Below are positions 23,196-34,106 of a stretch of 64,000 nucleotides of DNA, piece by piece. The stretch comes from Apophysomyces variabilis. Taxonomy: Eukaryota > Mucoromycota > Mucoromycetes > Mucorales > Mucoraceae. The first letter of the stretch is position 1. Each line of letters starts with the position of its first letter. Under the pieces are notes generated by a model, which saw nothing but the letters and a program-made list of their open reading frames with translations, did not search any database and had not been told where the DNA came from. A program made the translations under genes and the position numbers. Location: positions 806,739-870,738 of the forward strand of contig MZZL01000393.1 in assembly GCA_002749535.1 (NCBI GenBank), read 5' to 3'.

Positions 23196-24890
23196 TTACA
23201 GGTCCATAGCCATTTCAGTGTCTGCTGTATGAGCCATTTCGTCATCCGCTTCATTATCTTCTTCTTCCACACGAAGAACTGTCTGATCAATGTTGGGTTG
23301 TATCATGATAGCTGCATGCACAGGTATTTCCTCTAATAGTTGGTGGAAAATAGACTGAGGCATATCGCGGAAACTGGACGTACGAGAAACGACACCGAAG
23401 TTTTGAAATATAAATTGAAGGGCAGTTTGCCTCAACCCATTCTGACCCGCTAAGATGGCACTCTGATATATCTTCCCGACACTCTCTACGCTTATGTGAG
23501 TATGAAGTTTACGCACGCACAAAGCCAGAAGCCGAGGTAGAAGATAGAGGTCAGCCATGACTAGCAGGTCTGCAATCAACAACGGAGAAAGTTTATCATC
23601 CAATGTGTCGGTATAAAGAAACCATACAAATGCTTTGAGGGCGTCAAAGGATTCCGGCAAGGTCAATACGTTGGTAGTGGACTCCGTCATTCCTGAATTC
23701 ATGACGTTTGCAAAATGTGGCCAGCGTGCCAACAAGACAAGGCGATGTACTCTCAGCTCGCCAGCATCGGGATCAAAACTAGAACGAATCGAAAAATCCG
23801 CACTGTGTTGTCCGGTTTGGGATTGATGAAGCAAAACAACAAGATCAGTGCCCAGCTGTGGAGGGGGAACAGGTACGATGCCATACTCCTTGAGATCAAT
23901 GTGCAGTACCATAGCATAATATTCATCTGGTTCTTGCTCCATGGCGCCAAACAAGTAAAATGACGTATCATGCTCTGCCATTGTGAAATAATGCCAGTCG
24001 CAGTTCTCATTAGGCATCGCGATTTCATGATGCTGCCACTGCATTGATGGTAGGTCTAAGTTCCATAGGCCGCTAGGAGCATTCGTTTGAGAAAAGGGTT
24101 GCGTGACCACAACGACAAGCTGATCGCCACAGATCTGAGAAAATAAATGACCTGTCATAGGCGGTGCTGAGCGAGAATCAATCTCTAATTGAGTGACGGT
24201 ATGTCGTTCGACATCAATAAATGACAGATGGTTGGATCGACTCATATCTTCACGGAAACCACCAAAAAGATACAATCTCTTATTGTACATGAAAGTGATG
24301 TGTTGGAAGCGTCGTACAAAAGGTATTGGGACCTGCCATTCCCACGTGAGAAGATCTAGGATCAGCAGGGTTTCGGCATAACCATCATGCACTAAACCTC
24401 CAGCAATATAAAGCTTATTTTCATATACGGTTGCTGAATGTTTGATACGACCCTCTGGTACGGAGGCTATATCTGGATGCCACCATGTCATGGTGTCTAG
24501 CTGTAGAATCGCCAGATCGCCATAATGCCGGTCTTCATCCTCACCGGTACCACCAAACACGATCAGTTTATTCTTTTGCCATAATGTGGCGGAATGACCG
24601 TGTCGCTTTGATGGAACCCGACCTTTTGTTTCGACTTTTGTCCATCGATATTGACGATCGTCGTCGTAAGCCAGTTTGTACAGCGTATTAAACACTTCAT
24701 CGCTGTATTGGTCGAAGCCGCCAAAAACATACACAGCTTCCCCCACCGCGGTGAAGGAAGCACCCACAAGGCAAGCTAATTGTTCGCCTACTGCCCGAGT
24801 TGCTTTTGGGTAGCCATTGCCGATTGAATTCGGCGTTGGCTCACGATGAGGACTCACTGCTGACAGGGGAGTGTTGGGTGAGTTGCTCAT
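23196..24890 (-). CDS. Kelch-repeat protein with C-terminal BTB domain
   Basis: This is an intronless 564-aa frame. Residues about 30-330 contain kelch blades, recognised by paired glycines and tryptophans: YVFGGFDQ, LIVFGGTGEDED, LYIAGGLVHDG, RLYLFGGFRED, FYLFGAME. Residues about 340-480 form a BTB/POZ domain with VHRLVLLARWPHF and FVWFLYTDTL. The tail is acidic. Kelch followed by BTB is the LZTR1-like order, opposite to the BTB-BACK-kelch order of metazoan KLHL proteins. Such proteins often serve as Cul3 substrate adaptors, and that role is inferred here. It is divergent from eL43, with about 307 bp between the starts. Confidence 0.9.
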   Translation of the reverse strand: MSNSPNTPLSAVSPHREPTPNSIGNGYPKATRAVGEQLACLVGASFTAVGEAVYVFGGFDQYSDEVFNTLYKLAYDDDRQYRWTKVETKGRVPSKRHGHSATLWQKNKLIVFGGTGEDEDRHYGDLAILQLDTMTWWHPDIASVPEGRIKHSATVYENKLYIAGGLVHDGYAETLLILDLLTWEWQVPIPFVRRFQHITFMYNKRLYLFGGFREDMSRSNHLSFIDVERHTVTQLEIDSRSAPPMTGHLFSQICGDQLVVVVTQPFSQTNAPSGLWNLDLPSMQWQHHEIAMPNENCDWHYFTMAEHDTSFYLFGAMEQEPDEYYAMVLHIDLKEYGIVPVPPPQLGTDLVVLLHQSQTGQHSADFSIRSSFDPDAGELRVHRLVLLARWPHFANVMNSGMTESTTNVLTLPESFDALKAFVWFLYTDTLDDKLSPLLIADLLVMADLYLLPRLLALCVRKLHTHISVESVGKIYQSAILAGQNGLRQTALQFIFQNFGVVSRTSSFRDMPQSIFHQLLEEIPVHAAIMIQPNIDQTVLRVEEEDNEADDEMAHTADTEMAMDL

Positions 24891-25197
24891 AAACGTTGGT
24901 TTCTTTCTTTTGCCTCTCTGTTCCGATAATAATAAACAATAACAATGATATGAAATCCTAGACTCTTCTTCTTATCTGGTCTCAGGCTTATACGCCGGAT
25001 TTTTATTTCGATATCGTTAGGTTTGGGACACTGTGTTGGCAGCAGCCACAGTTCGCTGACCTTCATTCGTTCTAACTCAGACCAGAGTCGCAACACGCGT
25101 GCCCGGACAATGGTGGGTCCGGGCGCCAGCAGCAGCTACTCCCCAACCATCGCACCCTGGCTGCGATTGCTCCTCCTCTTTTCCACATAATTTTCAA
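24891..25197. promoter_or_regulatory. Shared upstream region of kelch-BTB and eL43
   Basis: About 307 bp separates the two divergent start codons. It contains a 7-bp inverted repeat, GCCCGGA at 25101-25107 and TCCGGGC at 25118-25124, in a locally GC-rich patch. I infer it acts as a bidirectional promoter. No TATA box is obvious. Confidence 0.4.
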
Positions 25198-25698
25198 ATG
25201 GTAAGGAAGTGGATTCATGATATTAATCCATCAATATACTTATCTTTTCCATCTGTCCTTTATAATCTTTGATTCATCTTTCTTTATTGTTCGAAAATGG
25301 TTCTTAGGCCAAGCGCACTAAGAAAGTCGGAATCACCGGTAAATACGGTACCAGATATGGTGCCTCCTTGAGAAAACAGGTGAAGAAGATGGAAATCACC
25401 CAGCACGCCAAGTACACCTGTACCTTCTGTGGCAAGGTAATATTGTGAAATTGTGAGGTAATCCGAATTAACCTTGCAAGTATAGGACGCCGTCAAGCGT
25501 ACCGCCGTTGGTATCTGGAAGTGCAAGGGCTGCAAGAAGGTCATGGCCGGTGGTGCCTACACTGTCTCGTAAGTTGCAAAACAAACAAAGGACAAAGTGA
25601 AATTGTCGTATGCTTAAAATCAATGTGTATATAGGACCACTGCTGCTGCCACTGTTCGCTCGACTGTCCGTCGTCTCCGTGAAATGGCCGAGATCTAA
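25198..25698 (+). CDS. RPL43: 60S ribosomal protein eL43 (RPL37A / yeast L43)
   Basis: This is a 92-aa structural protein of the large ribosomal subunit. Exons are 25198-25200, 25308-25436, 25486-25568 and 25635-25698. The first coding exon is only the ATG, followed at once by a GTAAGG donor. The spliced protein begins [20 protein letters not shown] and carries the zinc ribbon CTFCGK...CKGCKK. It ends REMAEI, as expected for the family. An AATAAA at 25731-25736 lies 33 bp past the stop. The gene converges on the ankyrin gene. Confidence 0.98.
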
Positions 25699-25730
25699 GC
25701 ACTTTGTTTTTTTTTTTTCCTCGGACGAGC

Positions 25731-25736
25731 AATAAA
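25731..25736 (+). terminator. Polyadenylation signal AATAAA for eL43
   Basis: A canonical AATAAA hexamer lies 33 bp after the eL43 stop and before the convergent ankyrin gene. Confidence 0.6.
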
Positions 25737-25772
25737 ACAATGTCTCTAAAAGTGTTTTGTGGTTTATTCATG

Positions 25773-27044
25773 TTATTGAGTTCCTGCTCGATCGGTTACT
25801 GGTGAATTATTATTATTGTAGTCATCTTCATCACTGAATGTGTGGATAAGGGAACTAAAGTCTGCATCCAATACGCGGGATGGCGATGCTGTACTGGACG
25901 AAGGCTTTTCGGTTATGGTTGCGGTTGGTGTTGGTGTTGATGTCGCTGCTGTTGTAGTAGGAGCAGGAGGTGAATTGGGTTCCGTTAGCTTTGCCCTGAG
26001 GAGAGCGGTTGTCGAAGTAAAACCTGATCTTTCACTCATCGAGGCAGCGGATCGGATAGAAAATGGTGTTGTGTCTTCTGTAAGCAAAAGTCTGCACATT
26101 TCGGTATATCCGTGGTTGGCAGCGTACATTAAGGGTAGATTGATGTTGGTTTGATTCGTTGCGGCAGAAAGAGCTCCGTGTTCCAATAGAAATTTAACAA
26201 GGTCTATCTTACGTTGTTGTACTGCCACTAAAAGGGGCGTTTCTTCCATGACATTTAATGCGTTGATATCGCAACCTCGTTCCACAAGTGCTTGGACCGC
26301 TTCAAACCGATTCCATGTTACAGCATGGTGCAGTACCGTAGCAAAACGCGTCCTTCCATTGACATCTGCACCACCCCGAAGTAGGCAATGCATCGATTCC
26401 ATATGACCAAGACTGATAGCGAGTGCTAAAGGTGAGAGACCACGTCTGTTGTGCCTGTCCACTTCTGCACCGTCTTTCAGCAAATGATCGATCGCTTCTG
26501 GGAAATTGTTGGTAACGGCCAGATGTATGAGGGAATTGCCTTGGGAGTCTTCGACATCCAAAGAAGCACCAGACTGAATCAAGAGCTTCGTGGCCGGATA
26601 TGATTTGCCAAATAAACTATTACTTAGAGGCGTATGACCAAGTGTATCTCTAACATCCACGTTGGATCCATGTTCTATCAGCAGCTCTACTGCATCAAAC
26701 TGTCCAGCGCTGGCGGACGCATGCAGAGCCAACTCACCATGAGGTCCATGGAGAGCATTGACATCGATATTGGGTTGTAGCAATAAGATTCGCAAAGCTT
26801 CCATACTCTGATTCCTTGCTGCAAGATAGAGCATACCATAGCCTTCAGCATTTGCAATAGTGGCTTCTCCGCTCGAACGAATATATTGGTATAAAGCTTT
26901 CATATCAAGATGTTCTAAACTAATCGACTCCCATATTTTTGCTTCTGGGTCCCTCTTGAGGCTGTTCTTCCTTGCTGTCGGTTGCTCATAGACATCGTCT
27001 AATCCAGCAACATCGGCCGTTCGTTTGGCCCCGGTCTTCTCCAT
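25773..27044 (-). CDS. Ankyrin-repeat protein
   Basis: This is an intronless 423-aa frame. From about residue 65 to 330 there are about eight ankyrin repeats, each with the GxTPLxxA / LLxxGAxV pattern, for example LGHTPLSNSL, ELLIEHGSNVDVRD and KFLLEHGALSAATN. The N-terminus is basic. The C-terminal 80 residues are low complexity (Thr/Ala/Pro/Ser), then acidic with an Asn run. No catalytic domain or membrane segment is visible, so the role is probably protein binding. The partner is unknown. Confidence 0.88.
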   Translation of the reverse strand: MEKTGAKRTADVAGLDDVYEQPTARKNSLKRDPEAKIWESISLEHLDMKALYQYIRSSGEATIANAEGYGMLYLAARNQSMEALRILLLQPNIDVNALHGPHGELALHASASAGQFDAVELLIEHGSNVDVRDTLGHTPLSNSLFGKSYPATKLLIQSGASLDVEDSQGNSLIHLAVTNNFPEAIDHLLKDGAEVDRHNRRGLSPLALAISLGHMESMHCLLRGGADVNGRTRFATVLHHAVTWNRFEAVQALVERGCDINALNVMEETPLLVAVQQRKIDLVKFLLEHGALSAATNQTNINLPLMYAANHGYTEMCRLLLTEDTTPFSIRSAASMSERSGFTSTTALLRAKLTEPNSPPAPTTTAATSTPTPTATITEKPSSSTASPSRVLDADFSSLIHTFSDEDDYNNNNSPVTDRAGTQ

Positions 27045-27261
27045 TTGACGATTGACAAGAGGAAAACTGAAGTGTCCAACAGCTGGCTACTTCCAAAAAA
27101 AGAACTGGCCACGTAGGCTGAGCTGAATCGCCGCCATATTCAAGGTGCTACTGCACTTTATGTTTAGATAGGTTACGAAGGTCAAGAAAGACATAGCAAC
27201 GAATTTACGTTTATTACTGGTATATAGGCACTACATGCCTAAGCAAAACTATACAAGCCCC

Positions 27262-28646
27262 TTACTGAACAATACCATTAATGACATTTGTTGGTACTGG
27301 AATAGGTAAGGCGGGGAGATGGCCGCCCTCTCGCACACCGTACAAGCGGACGCGTTTGAGCCCTCCATCTATAGAACGGGGTTTATTCAGAGTCCATGAA
27401 GACGTCTAAATGTTTATAAGTACACTTACCAGGTACAATAATAACTTTTGCGTGAGTGAACGTCTTATCCGTGTGAGGAAGGTCAAAATAAAACTGATCA
27501 TGGGGTCCCACGCTGGAGGGTTCGATCAATGTGATCCATTCGGCAGAAGCATCGGGTACCTCCTTATCGCTCGTGGTGGCTTTTAGAACGATCTTATTTG
27601 GATAGTTTCCTTTATAATGCGATGTATCTATCTCGGCCTTCAACAGATGGCCTTTATGACCCAATCGGATAACTACATGATCCGAGTGGTTTGGGACACG
27701 CGAACGCTTGGTTTCCCAACCATCTCCCATATTTTGTCCACGGCCTGGAAGCAAGAGATTGCTCCCAGGAGTATAATGTTGGTTACTGACTTCGACCGCT
27801 CGTCCACCGTTACCAACAAAGGCGAGATCAATTATTTTACTAAACAAACAAAAGAAATCCCGTCAACTTAAACGGCTTGAGAGTAGGAAGAAGGTGGTAG
27901 CGTATCAGGATCTTACGAGTTATCTTTTGGCCAGATCGGACTGACATTGCCATAGGCACGGAAACGGGCAATGCCTCCGTCAGGGATGTTGTTCAGTCGG
28001 AGATGGGTATAGACTGCTGTTTCTTTCTCCAAAACGAAGACATTATGACAAGAGGGCGGGAGATCAACCTTTGGAAGAATCTCAGTCCATTGAACGTCTT
28101 TAGCTAGCGCATCCCCCTCTGGTATAAACGCTGCTTCCACAGAAGCGGCTGGTGCTTGGTTACCGGTAAAGTAATGGGTGTCAATATCAAAACCACGGAA
28201 AGAACCGGCAAATCCAAGTTTAATAACGGCCCTAGTCGGTTGTTTCACCATTTCTTAGCAAAAAAGGTAAGGTCCCTTTCACTTCAAAAGCCTTTACCAA
28301 TCATAAGTTGGATTGTGACGCTTTGACTCCCAGCCATCCATCCAGGCACCAGTATCTGGGTTATGGAAGCATTAAGAAAACTTTCGCACGCAATATTGCA
28401 CGATAAATCCTTACCAACGAAGCGGCCAGGGCAATGGATCGGAGGTTCTGGCTTAATCATATTAGATGCAGGAGCAAAGAATTCATCCGTAACGGCGACG
28501 ATAGAGCTTCCGAGAGCAGCGCTTGCCAGATCTAGACCAGTTCAGATAAACAGGCGATAGCAAAAGAGAGAAAAGTCATTACCAACACACTGCGCTAGAG
28601 GTGACTCTGAGAGTTGTTCAAATTCGATGCGATGATATACAGACAT
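27262..28646 (-). CDS. Allantoicase (EC 3.5.3.4)
   Basis: Allantoicase hydrolyses allantoate to ureidoglycolate and urea in purine catabolism. The model has 6 exons and 356 aa: 28583-28646, 28415-28531, 28298-28355, 27917-28231, 27430-27839, 27262-27368. The protein is two repeated jelly-roll modules. The first has ATDEFF-like VTDEFFAPASNMIKPEP, DGWESKRHN and DWAVIKLGFAGSFRGFDIDT. The second has MGDGWETKRSR, HVVIRLGHKGHLLKAEIDTSHYKGN and ends DGGLKRVRLYG. Exon 4 must begin at the AG at 28232-28233; the nearer AG would give an immediate stop. It is not flanked by other ureide genes. Confidence 0.95.
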
Positions 28647-30588
28647 ATTATGCCTAGAAGGAGAAACCGGAGCAACAAAGGAAGGGAAGCATAGGGACAT
28701 CGGATCGTTTATATACATCATTATCTGAGATATAACGCAAGTCACATTCCCATGGTATTGGGTATAACAGCGATGCGAGGTATAGCTATTTTTCTTTGTT
28801 TCACGAAACATGTCTCCGGCTCTCGCGTGTGACGGCTGAATGATCCAACTCAAAAATGAGGTTTCAGTTTCGTGGCATAAGGCAATCCAATGACGGAGCG
28901 GTAAGAATAGAAAGTGGAAGGGGCGTTCACTGCATTAAAAGGTGAAAGAAAAAGAGGGTTTTATACATGCAGCCATGTTTGGGCAGGACGGAGTTTTGCA
29001 GCAACGGGAGATACCACGCTCTGTGACTTTGGACTTTGACATTCGAAATAAAAGAACACTTCTATATCGTTTTATTGTTGCTTTACAACGTTTAACCCAT
29101 ATTAGTCTTTTAGTTATGGTATAAAAAGGTACTTGAGGGCCTGTACCGTAACTATAATCCAGGGTGGCTCCTCCATAGACATCTTATAGTAAGAATGTTA
29201 TTCCCATTTTCCTGCCATCGCTATCCTATTTTCCACTTCATCCTATCCGCGCAGACGCAAGCGCATATACCAGAAGGTGAGGACGTCCTTGCGTTTGTTG
29301 TTTGATGTGCTCACAGATCTTCTTAGATTGCCCGTCTAAGTCAGAGTAAACCATCAGTGAACATGTGCCCTCCTCTTTGTCCAACCGCTATTTGTCCGTA
29401 ACGACATTCTCCGTTCTTTAATAGAGCTTGATGACCGTGGACTTTTTTAAGAGATAGATTGCATAATGTTAGGATGCTCTGATATAATGATTTTTTTGGT
29501 TGTTGACATAGGTCAATTATGTTTTTCAACAGTAGGATATATTATTTCTTGTTTACGTGCAAATTATCCCATGGCTTCGTTCGCTGATGCGGCGCTGTGC
29601 AGATAATTTTTAACTTCCTCTTGCTGACATATAGACTATCCATTAATTAATTCAGTAGCATTTGCGTGTCAGGTGGCTATTATGACTACTTCCAATCAAT
29701 CGATAAGCCAAAGACCTCCAATGTAACTCAGCTTAGCGCAAGTTTAGAATCCAGACGATCAAAAACTGAAAAACTGGCTGTGTGCGGCAAGCCAATCTCT
29801 GTTTCATATGCTCCTCAAGTGACCCAATAGCATTGTCAGGGTTTATTTGTTATCAATGCTTGCCTATTTATCGAGACATAACGAAGCTGTCCTACGTTGT
29901 TTGATAATTATGCCATGCGCCCTACACGCGTCCATACACGATAAACATGCACAGCCATGGCAGTACCCAAACATAAATAGAAAGGTATTTGAGGGGTAAA
30001 CTATGCAGGACCCCATTCCCCAAGCCTTCTGGACAGTAGGTTTTGTTGGACCTGTGGTAGACCAGTGGATACGCAAAGTTTTCTTCCATTGACGCAATAA
30101 CCTAAACGGTGTGCGGACAGACGGACCCTCCTCAATAGGGAATATCTATTGCGTCACTAAGTTCAATTTTTATTTTCCCCAAATGAATCAGTCTGTCATG
30201 TAGGAAGTGACGGTGAACCATATCAAGTACATAATGCCATCAGTTTACTCATATCGAATAGTTGAAGCGCCGAGACAAAAAGAAAAGATCATAAAAAGTG
30301 GCATGTTAAGCGGGTCGACATCGAGAAGAAATGTAAGCCAATGAAATGGATCGGCAAAAAGAAATATAGTCCACGCATTGTGTGTGTGTGCACCTGTATG
30401 CGTGTGCTCAACTGTCGCGTGGCCCGCTCGCTCCGTAAAACCAACCAAAAAAATGCCAAAATAAATGAAACCCTTTTCTTTTAAATCCTTTTCCACTTTC
30501 TCTGCCTACGGTGTTTTCACTTTGACATTCACACACACTTCATTCATTGCATTGCTTTCGGAATTGTCCAACATAGATTAAGTTACAA
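28647..30588. other. Gene-free stretch upstream of allantoicase and the phosphodiesterase
   Basis: I see no supported gene on either strand. A short GT/GTGTGC-rich patch is near 30378-30410. Scattered open stretches under 85 codons show no motifs and do not splice together. Confidence 0.4.
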
Positions 30589-30662
30589 GTAAGCACTCGG
30601 CTCTATTCATAGTGGCGTCTTACTCACTTTGATTTGCTCTCTTATTTCACGCTTTATTTTAG
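30589..30662 (+). other. Predicted intron in the 5' UTR of the phosphodiesterase gene
   Basis: A GTAAGC donor at 30589 and a pyrimidine-rich TTTATTTTAG acceptor ending at 30662 lie 58 bp before the ATG at 30721. The spacing and the splice-site quality match the coding introns of this gene. Transcript data are needed to confirm it. Confidence 0.45.
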
Positions 30663-30720
30663 GCACCGAGCATCATAAATAGCAATACTGCTTATATTTA
30701 TTTCCTTCGTTTCTACTCTC

Positions 30721-33377
30721 ATGGACCCGAATCAGTGTTCGGTACTTATTGTCAATAGTGAAGGCTCGTCGGATAGTTCCCTCTCCTCGTTATATTCAGT
30801 ATTCGCAGACGGTACTTATATAGCCTGGCTTCCTTTGTTTCCTGGTCATCTAAAAGGTCGACGTAGTCACAACAGCCAAAATTGGCGACGACGCAATTGA
30901 GAAATTACAAGCTCGTCAAATTCATAGCGTATTATCCACCTTAGTCCTCATCGATATCGAGAATCATGCACATAATGATGACGGCCTTCAATTTCTGAAA
31001 ACTATCGTCCAAAAACTCGAGACTGGTCTGCTGGTAGATACAGTACCCGTCGGTAAATAGACATTCTTTTCCTTCCTTCCTTCTTTCTTTTTTTTTTCGC
31101 TGCCTACTATCATTCTTAACGGAATATTCCCATAACTAAATACGTTAGTTTAGTCTGTTCATCCCATGATTCTCCCAAGTTTATGATCGAGTGTTTACGG
31201 TATGGTGCAGCTGATTTTCTCTTGAAGCCTTTGGAACAAAACGTTGTCAAGACCTTATTTTTGGTATATTTCCAGATGTCACAAAGACGGTGCCTTACTA
31301 AGAAATTATTATAGAATGTCCATCGATACCAACTGAAACATGGCTATGACCATGCCAAGCCATTAACAAAACGCCTTGTTTCCGGGAATATGTGGACCCA
31401 GTTTCAGGACCGCCTCAAAGGCATTTTCATGATGGAGAACTGGTTCGAAACTTCAAATATAGCCACCTGTAGCCAGAACTTAGCTTGTTTCCCCTTTCAT
31501 AGGTTATCCAGGACAGTTGTGGAATACTATACCCCTCGGACACCGAACCCACGTCGCCTATCTGAGAGATATTTATCCAGGTTCGCTTGTTTGTTTTTCT
31601 CTCATCTGTCTTTTTGCATGGAGATGTAGTTTACACAAACCTTATAGTTCTCGTCGGGTGTATCTGAAATCCCAAGTTTGCCGTTGGGACTTCCTTCCTT
31701 TAGAATTAACTGACGAAGATCTGATCCATTGTGCTTATTTATTGTTCGAGCACGTTCTTAACCATCCGGAACTTGAAGCTCTTCGAGTGCCCGAAGGTAA
31801 AAAAAAAAAAAAAAAGAGAGAAGGTTACACGAAAAGCCACGTGGATGTATTCTCATCTGTTTTTAGATGATTTGTACCAATTTCTGTTTGACATTTACAA
31901 TTCGTACCACAGCAAAAATCCATACCATAATTTTCGCCATGCGGTTGACGTGTTACAAGCAACTTACTATTTTCTGTGCCGAATTGGAGCAATGACACCG
32001 ATAGACTCGGACCCCACTCTCTCATATCAACAACCAGTTCATACCTTGTTACGACCATTGAACGTGTTTGCGTTGTTGCTGGCGAGTATCGGACATGACG
32101 TAGGTCATCCCGGCGTCAATAACATGTTCATGGTACAGAGAAGGGTGCACCGCTTAAAACTTGAAATCTCACGTATTGAACTTCTCTTGTTTTTTTCCTC
32201 AAAAACAGGTGAATACGGCGACACCGCTGGCCATTTTGTACAATGATCGTTCAGTACTTGAAAGTTTCCATTCCATGGCGTTCTATCATATACTTCAACA
32301 GCACTGCTTCAGTCAGATTACGGATATCCGAAATCACCCAGAATATGCATGTAGGTTTTGTTTGGTCAAGTTGGATACAGAAACATATGGACTAATAAAC
32401 AAACAAATAGCCTTTCGTAGTATCATAGTCAATAGTATCCTAGCTACTGATATGAGCCTACACGATGAATATGTACAAAAAATCAGAGACCAGGCGGAGC
32501 GAATACGAACAAAGGAATTCGATCCTAATGACGAAGTTCAATGCGAGCGTGAACGATTAATACTTTGTGGCGCACTGATTAAATGTGCCGATATCAGTAA
32601 CTGCGTAAGTTACACATTTGGAGTTTCAGGTTACTCACCTTTTTTTTTCTCCAGGCAAGGCCATTTCCGAGCGCTAAACGATGGGCACAGTACCTTGCGG
32701 AAGAATTTTTCCAACAGGGAGATCTAGAAAAAGAACTCGGCTTATCTGTAATGCCAATGAACGAACGAGGAAAATTGCGACTCGAGGATTTCCAGTTATC
32801 GTTTAAACGGCACATTGCTTTGAAGTTATTTCAAGCCGTCTCCGACGTTACAAAAGGTTTGTATTACCCATCAATAAATGGAAAACAGCGTTTGAGCTTT
32901 TGTATTTTGTAGAGATGTCTTTCACGTTGGATTATATTAATGAAAACATTAATTACTGGGAAATCATGAAAAATGATTCGGGATTGGGCGGTGAAATGGA
33001 GCCTTTGGAGAAAAGCAACCCATATCAAGCAGGTACCTGACAGTTCTAGCGGATAGAATGTATGAATCGTTTACACATAACCTCGCTTCCCTTCTTTTTC
33101 CGTTCCATCAGATGCCAAAGAAACAAGCGAGCCAGATCCGACTTCCCGCCTCTCTATAAATTCAAGGGATCAAGAGCATCTAGATAGTCGACCGTCGTCC
33201 CAACTCAATGCATCGTATTTTCTAGCAGCTTCATACAATCATTCACAATCTATGGAAGACAAATCAGAATCGCATCGATCTAGCAAACTTCGTCACCGTG
33301 AACGCCATCATCATCGTTATCACCGAAAAGGCTGGAATGATAAAATTGCAACTGCTTGCCAATGCATCGTCCAATAG
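30721..33377 (+). CDS. Cyclic-nucleotide phosphodiesterase with N-terminal receiver-like domain (RegA/PDE8-type)
   Basis: This enzyme hydrolyses cAMP (or cGMP) to 5'-AMP (or GMP). The model has 11 exons and 662 aa: 30721-30798, 30857-31052, 31154-31263, 31315-31580, 31648-31796, 31867-32132, 32209-32350, 32411-32604, 32655-32856, 32913-33032, 33112-33377. Residues about 7-130 look like a receiver domain: SVLIVNSEG in the first strand, LVLIDIENH with the candidate phospho-Asp, VCSSHD, and LLKPLE with the conserved Lys. The usual acidic pair in strand 1 is not present. The catalytic HD domain has YHNFRHAVDVL, ASIGHDVGHPGVNN and KCADISNCARP. The Ser/His-rich C-terminal tail has no known domain. 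The exon 1 donor at 30799 is the least certain boundary. Confidence 0.9.
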
Positions 33378-34106
33378 AAAAAAAGGTGTTCTTGCATAGT
33401 CTATGTGCGGTTCGTAGCAGTCCACAGTGGGTCGTCAACTTGCACGAGGCTAATCTGTGCCGGATCACAAGCCTCAGTTATGCTGATGCATCACAATGGA
33501 CCGTAGGTATTGCGTCCTATCCGTGGGACAGACAGAGAATAACAAATACACCTAAACGTCTGCCATACCGCTATTCTGTCATATTCATACAACATTTCCG
33601 TCTACGAATATGTAGTTTCAGGATTGGATATGTTTGAAAATAAAGGGTATAACTAGACAGTTTTCATTATTTGTAACTGGTTAAAAAAGAAATAAAAGAT
33701 GTCCAATAGCGATAATAGACGTGAAACCTGTTTTTGTGCGATAAATACCACAATATTGCTATCTTGAAATGGGAAACGGGTTCCTGAACGATATTGGATC
33801 CCATTTACCAATCCGTCTACTTCCCTTGGGATGGAACGCGAGTTATGAATCTTAGTATGACCGCATGGGCAGAAAAACAATTAATATCGTGTCCTGTTCA
33901 CGCAAAGTAACCGGGTTTCCGTTGCCTTAATCTAGCATTGCATAGCTAGTTTCTGTTAGATTACTTTTGTCTTTAGTGAGATATATCTTATTCATTTGGT
34001 TCTCTGTTCTAACGTTCTACAATTGTAAAATTTAATGAGAGTCATCATGGAGATTGAACCTATATATCATCATTAGATGGCTTTAATTAACTCGTAAAAA
34101 TTTAAC
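33378..34106. other. Intergenic between convergent phosphodiesterase and AIF genes
   Basis: This holds 3' flanks only. AATAAA-like sequences occur near 33638 for the phosphodiesterase. No gene is supported. Confidence 0.45.

Noticed and set aside
28246..28310. Allantoicase exon 4 starting at the nearer AG (28248) with its own ATG
   Set aside because: That join gives an immediate TGA stop. The AG 14 bp further on restores DWAVIKLG, the conserved family sequence.
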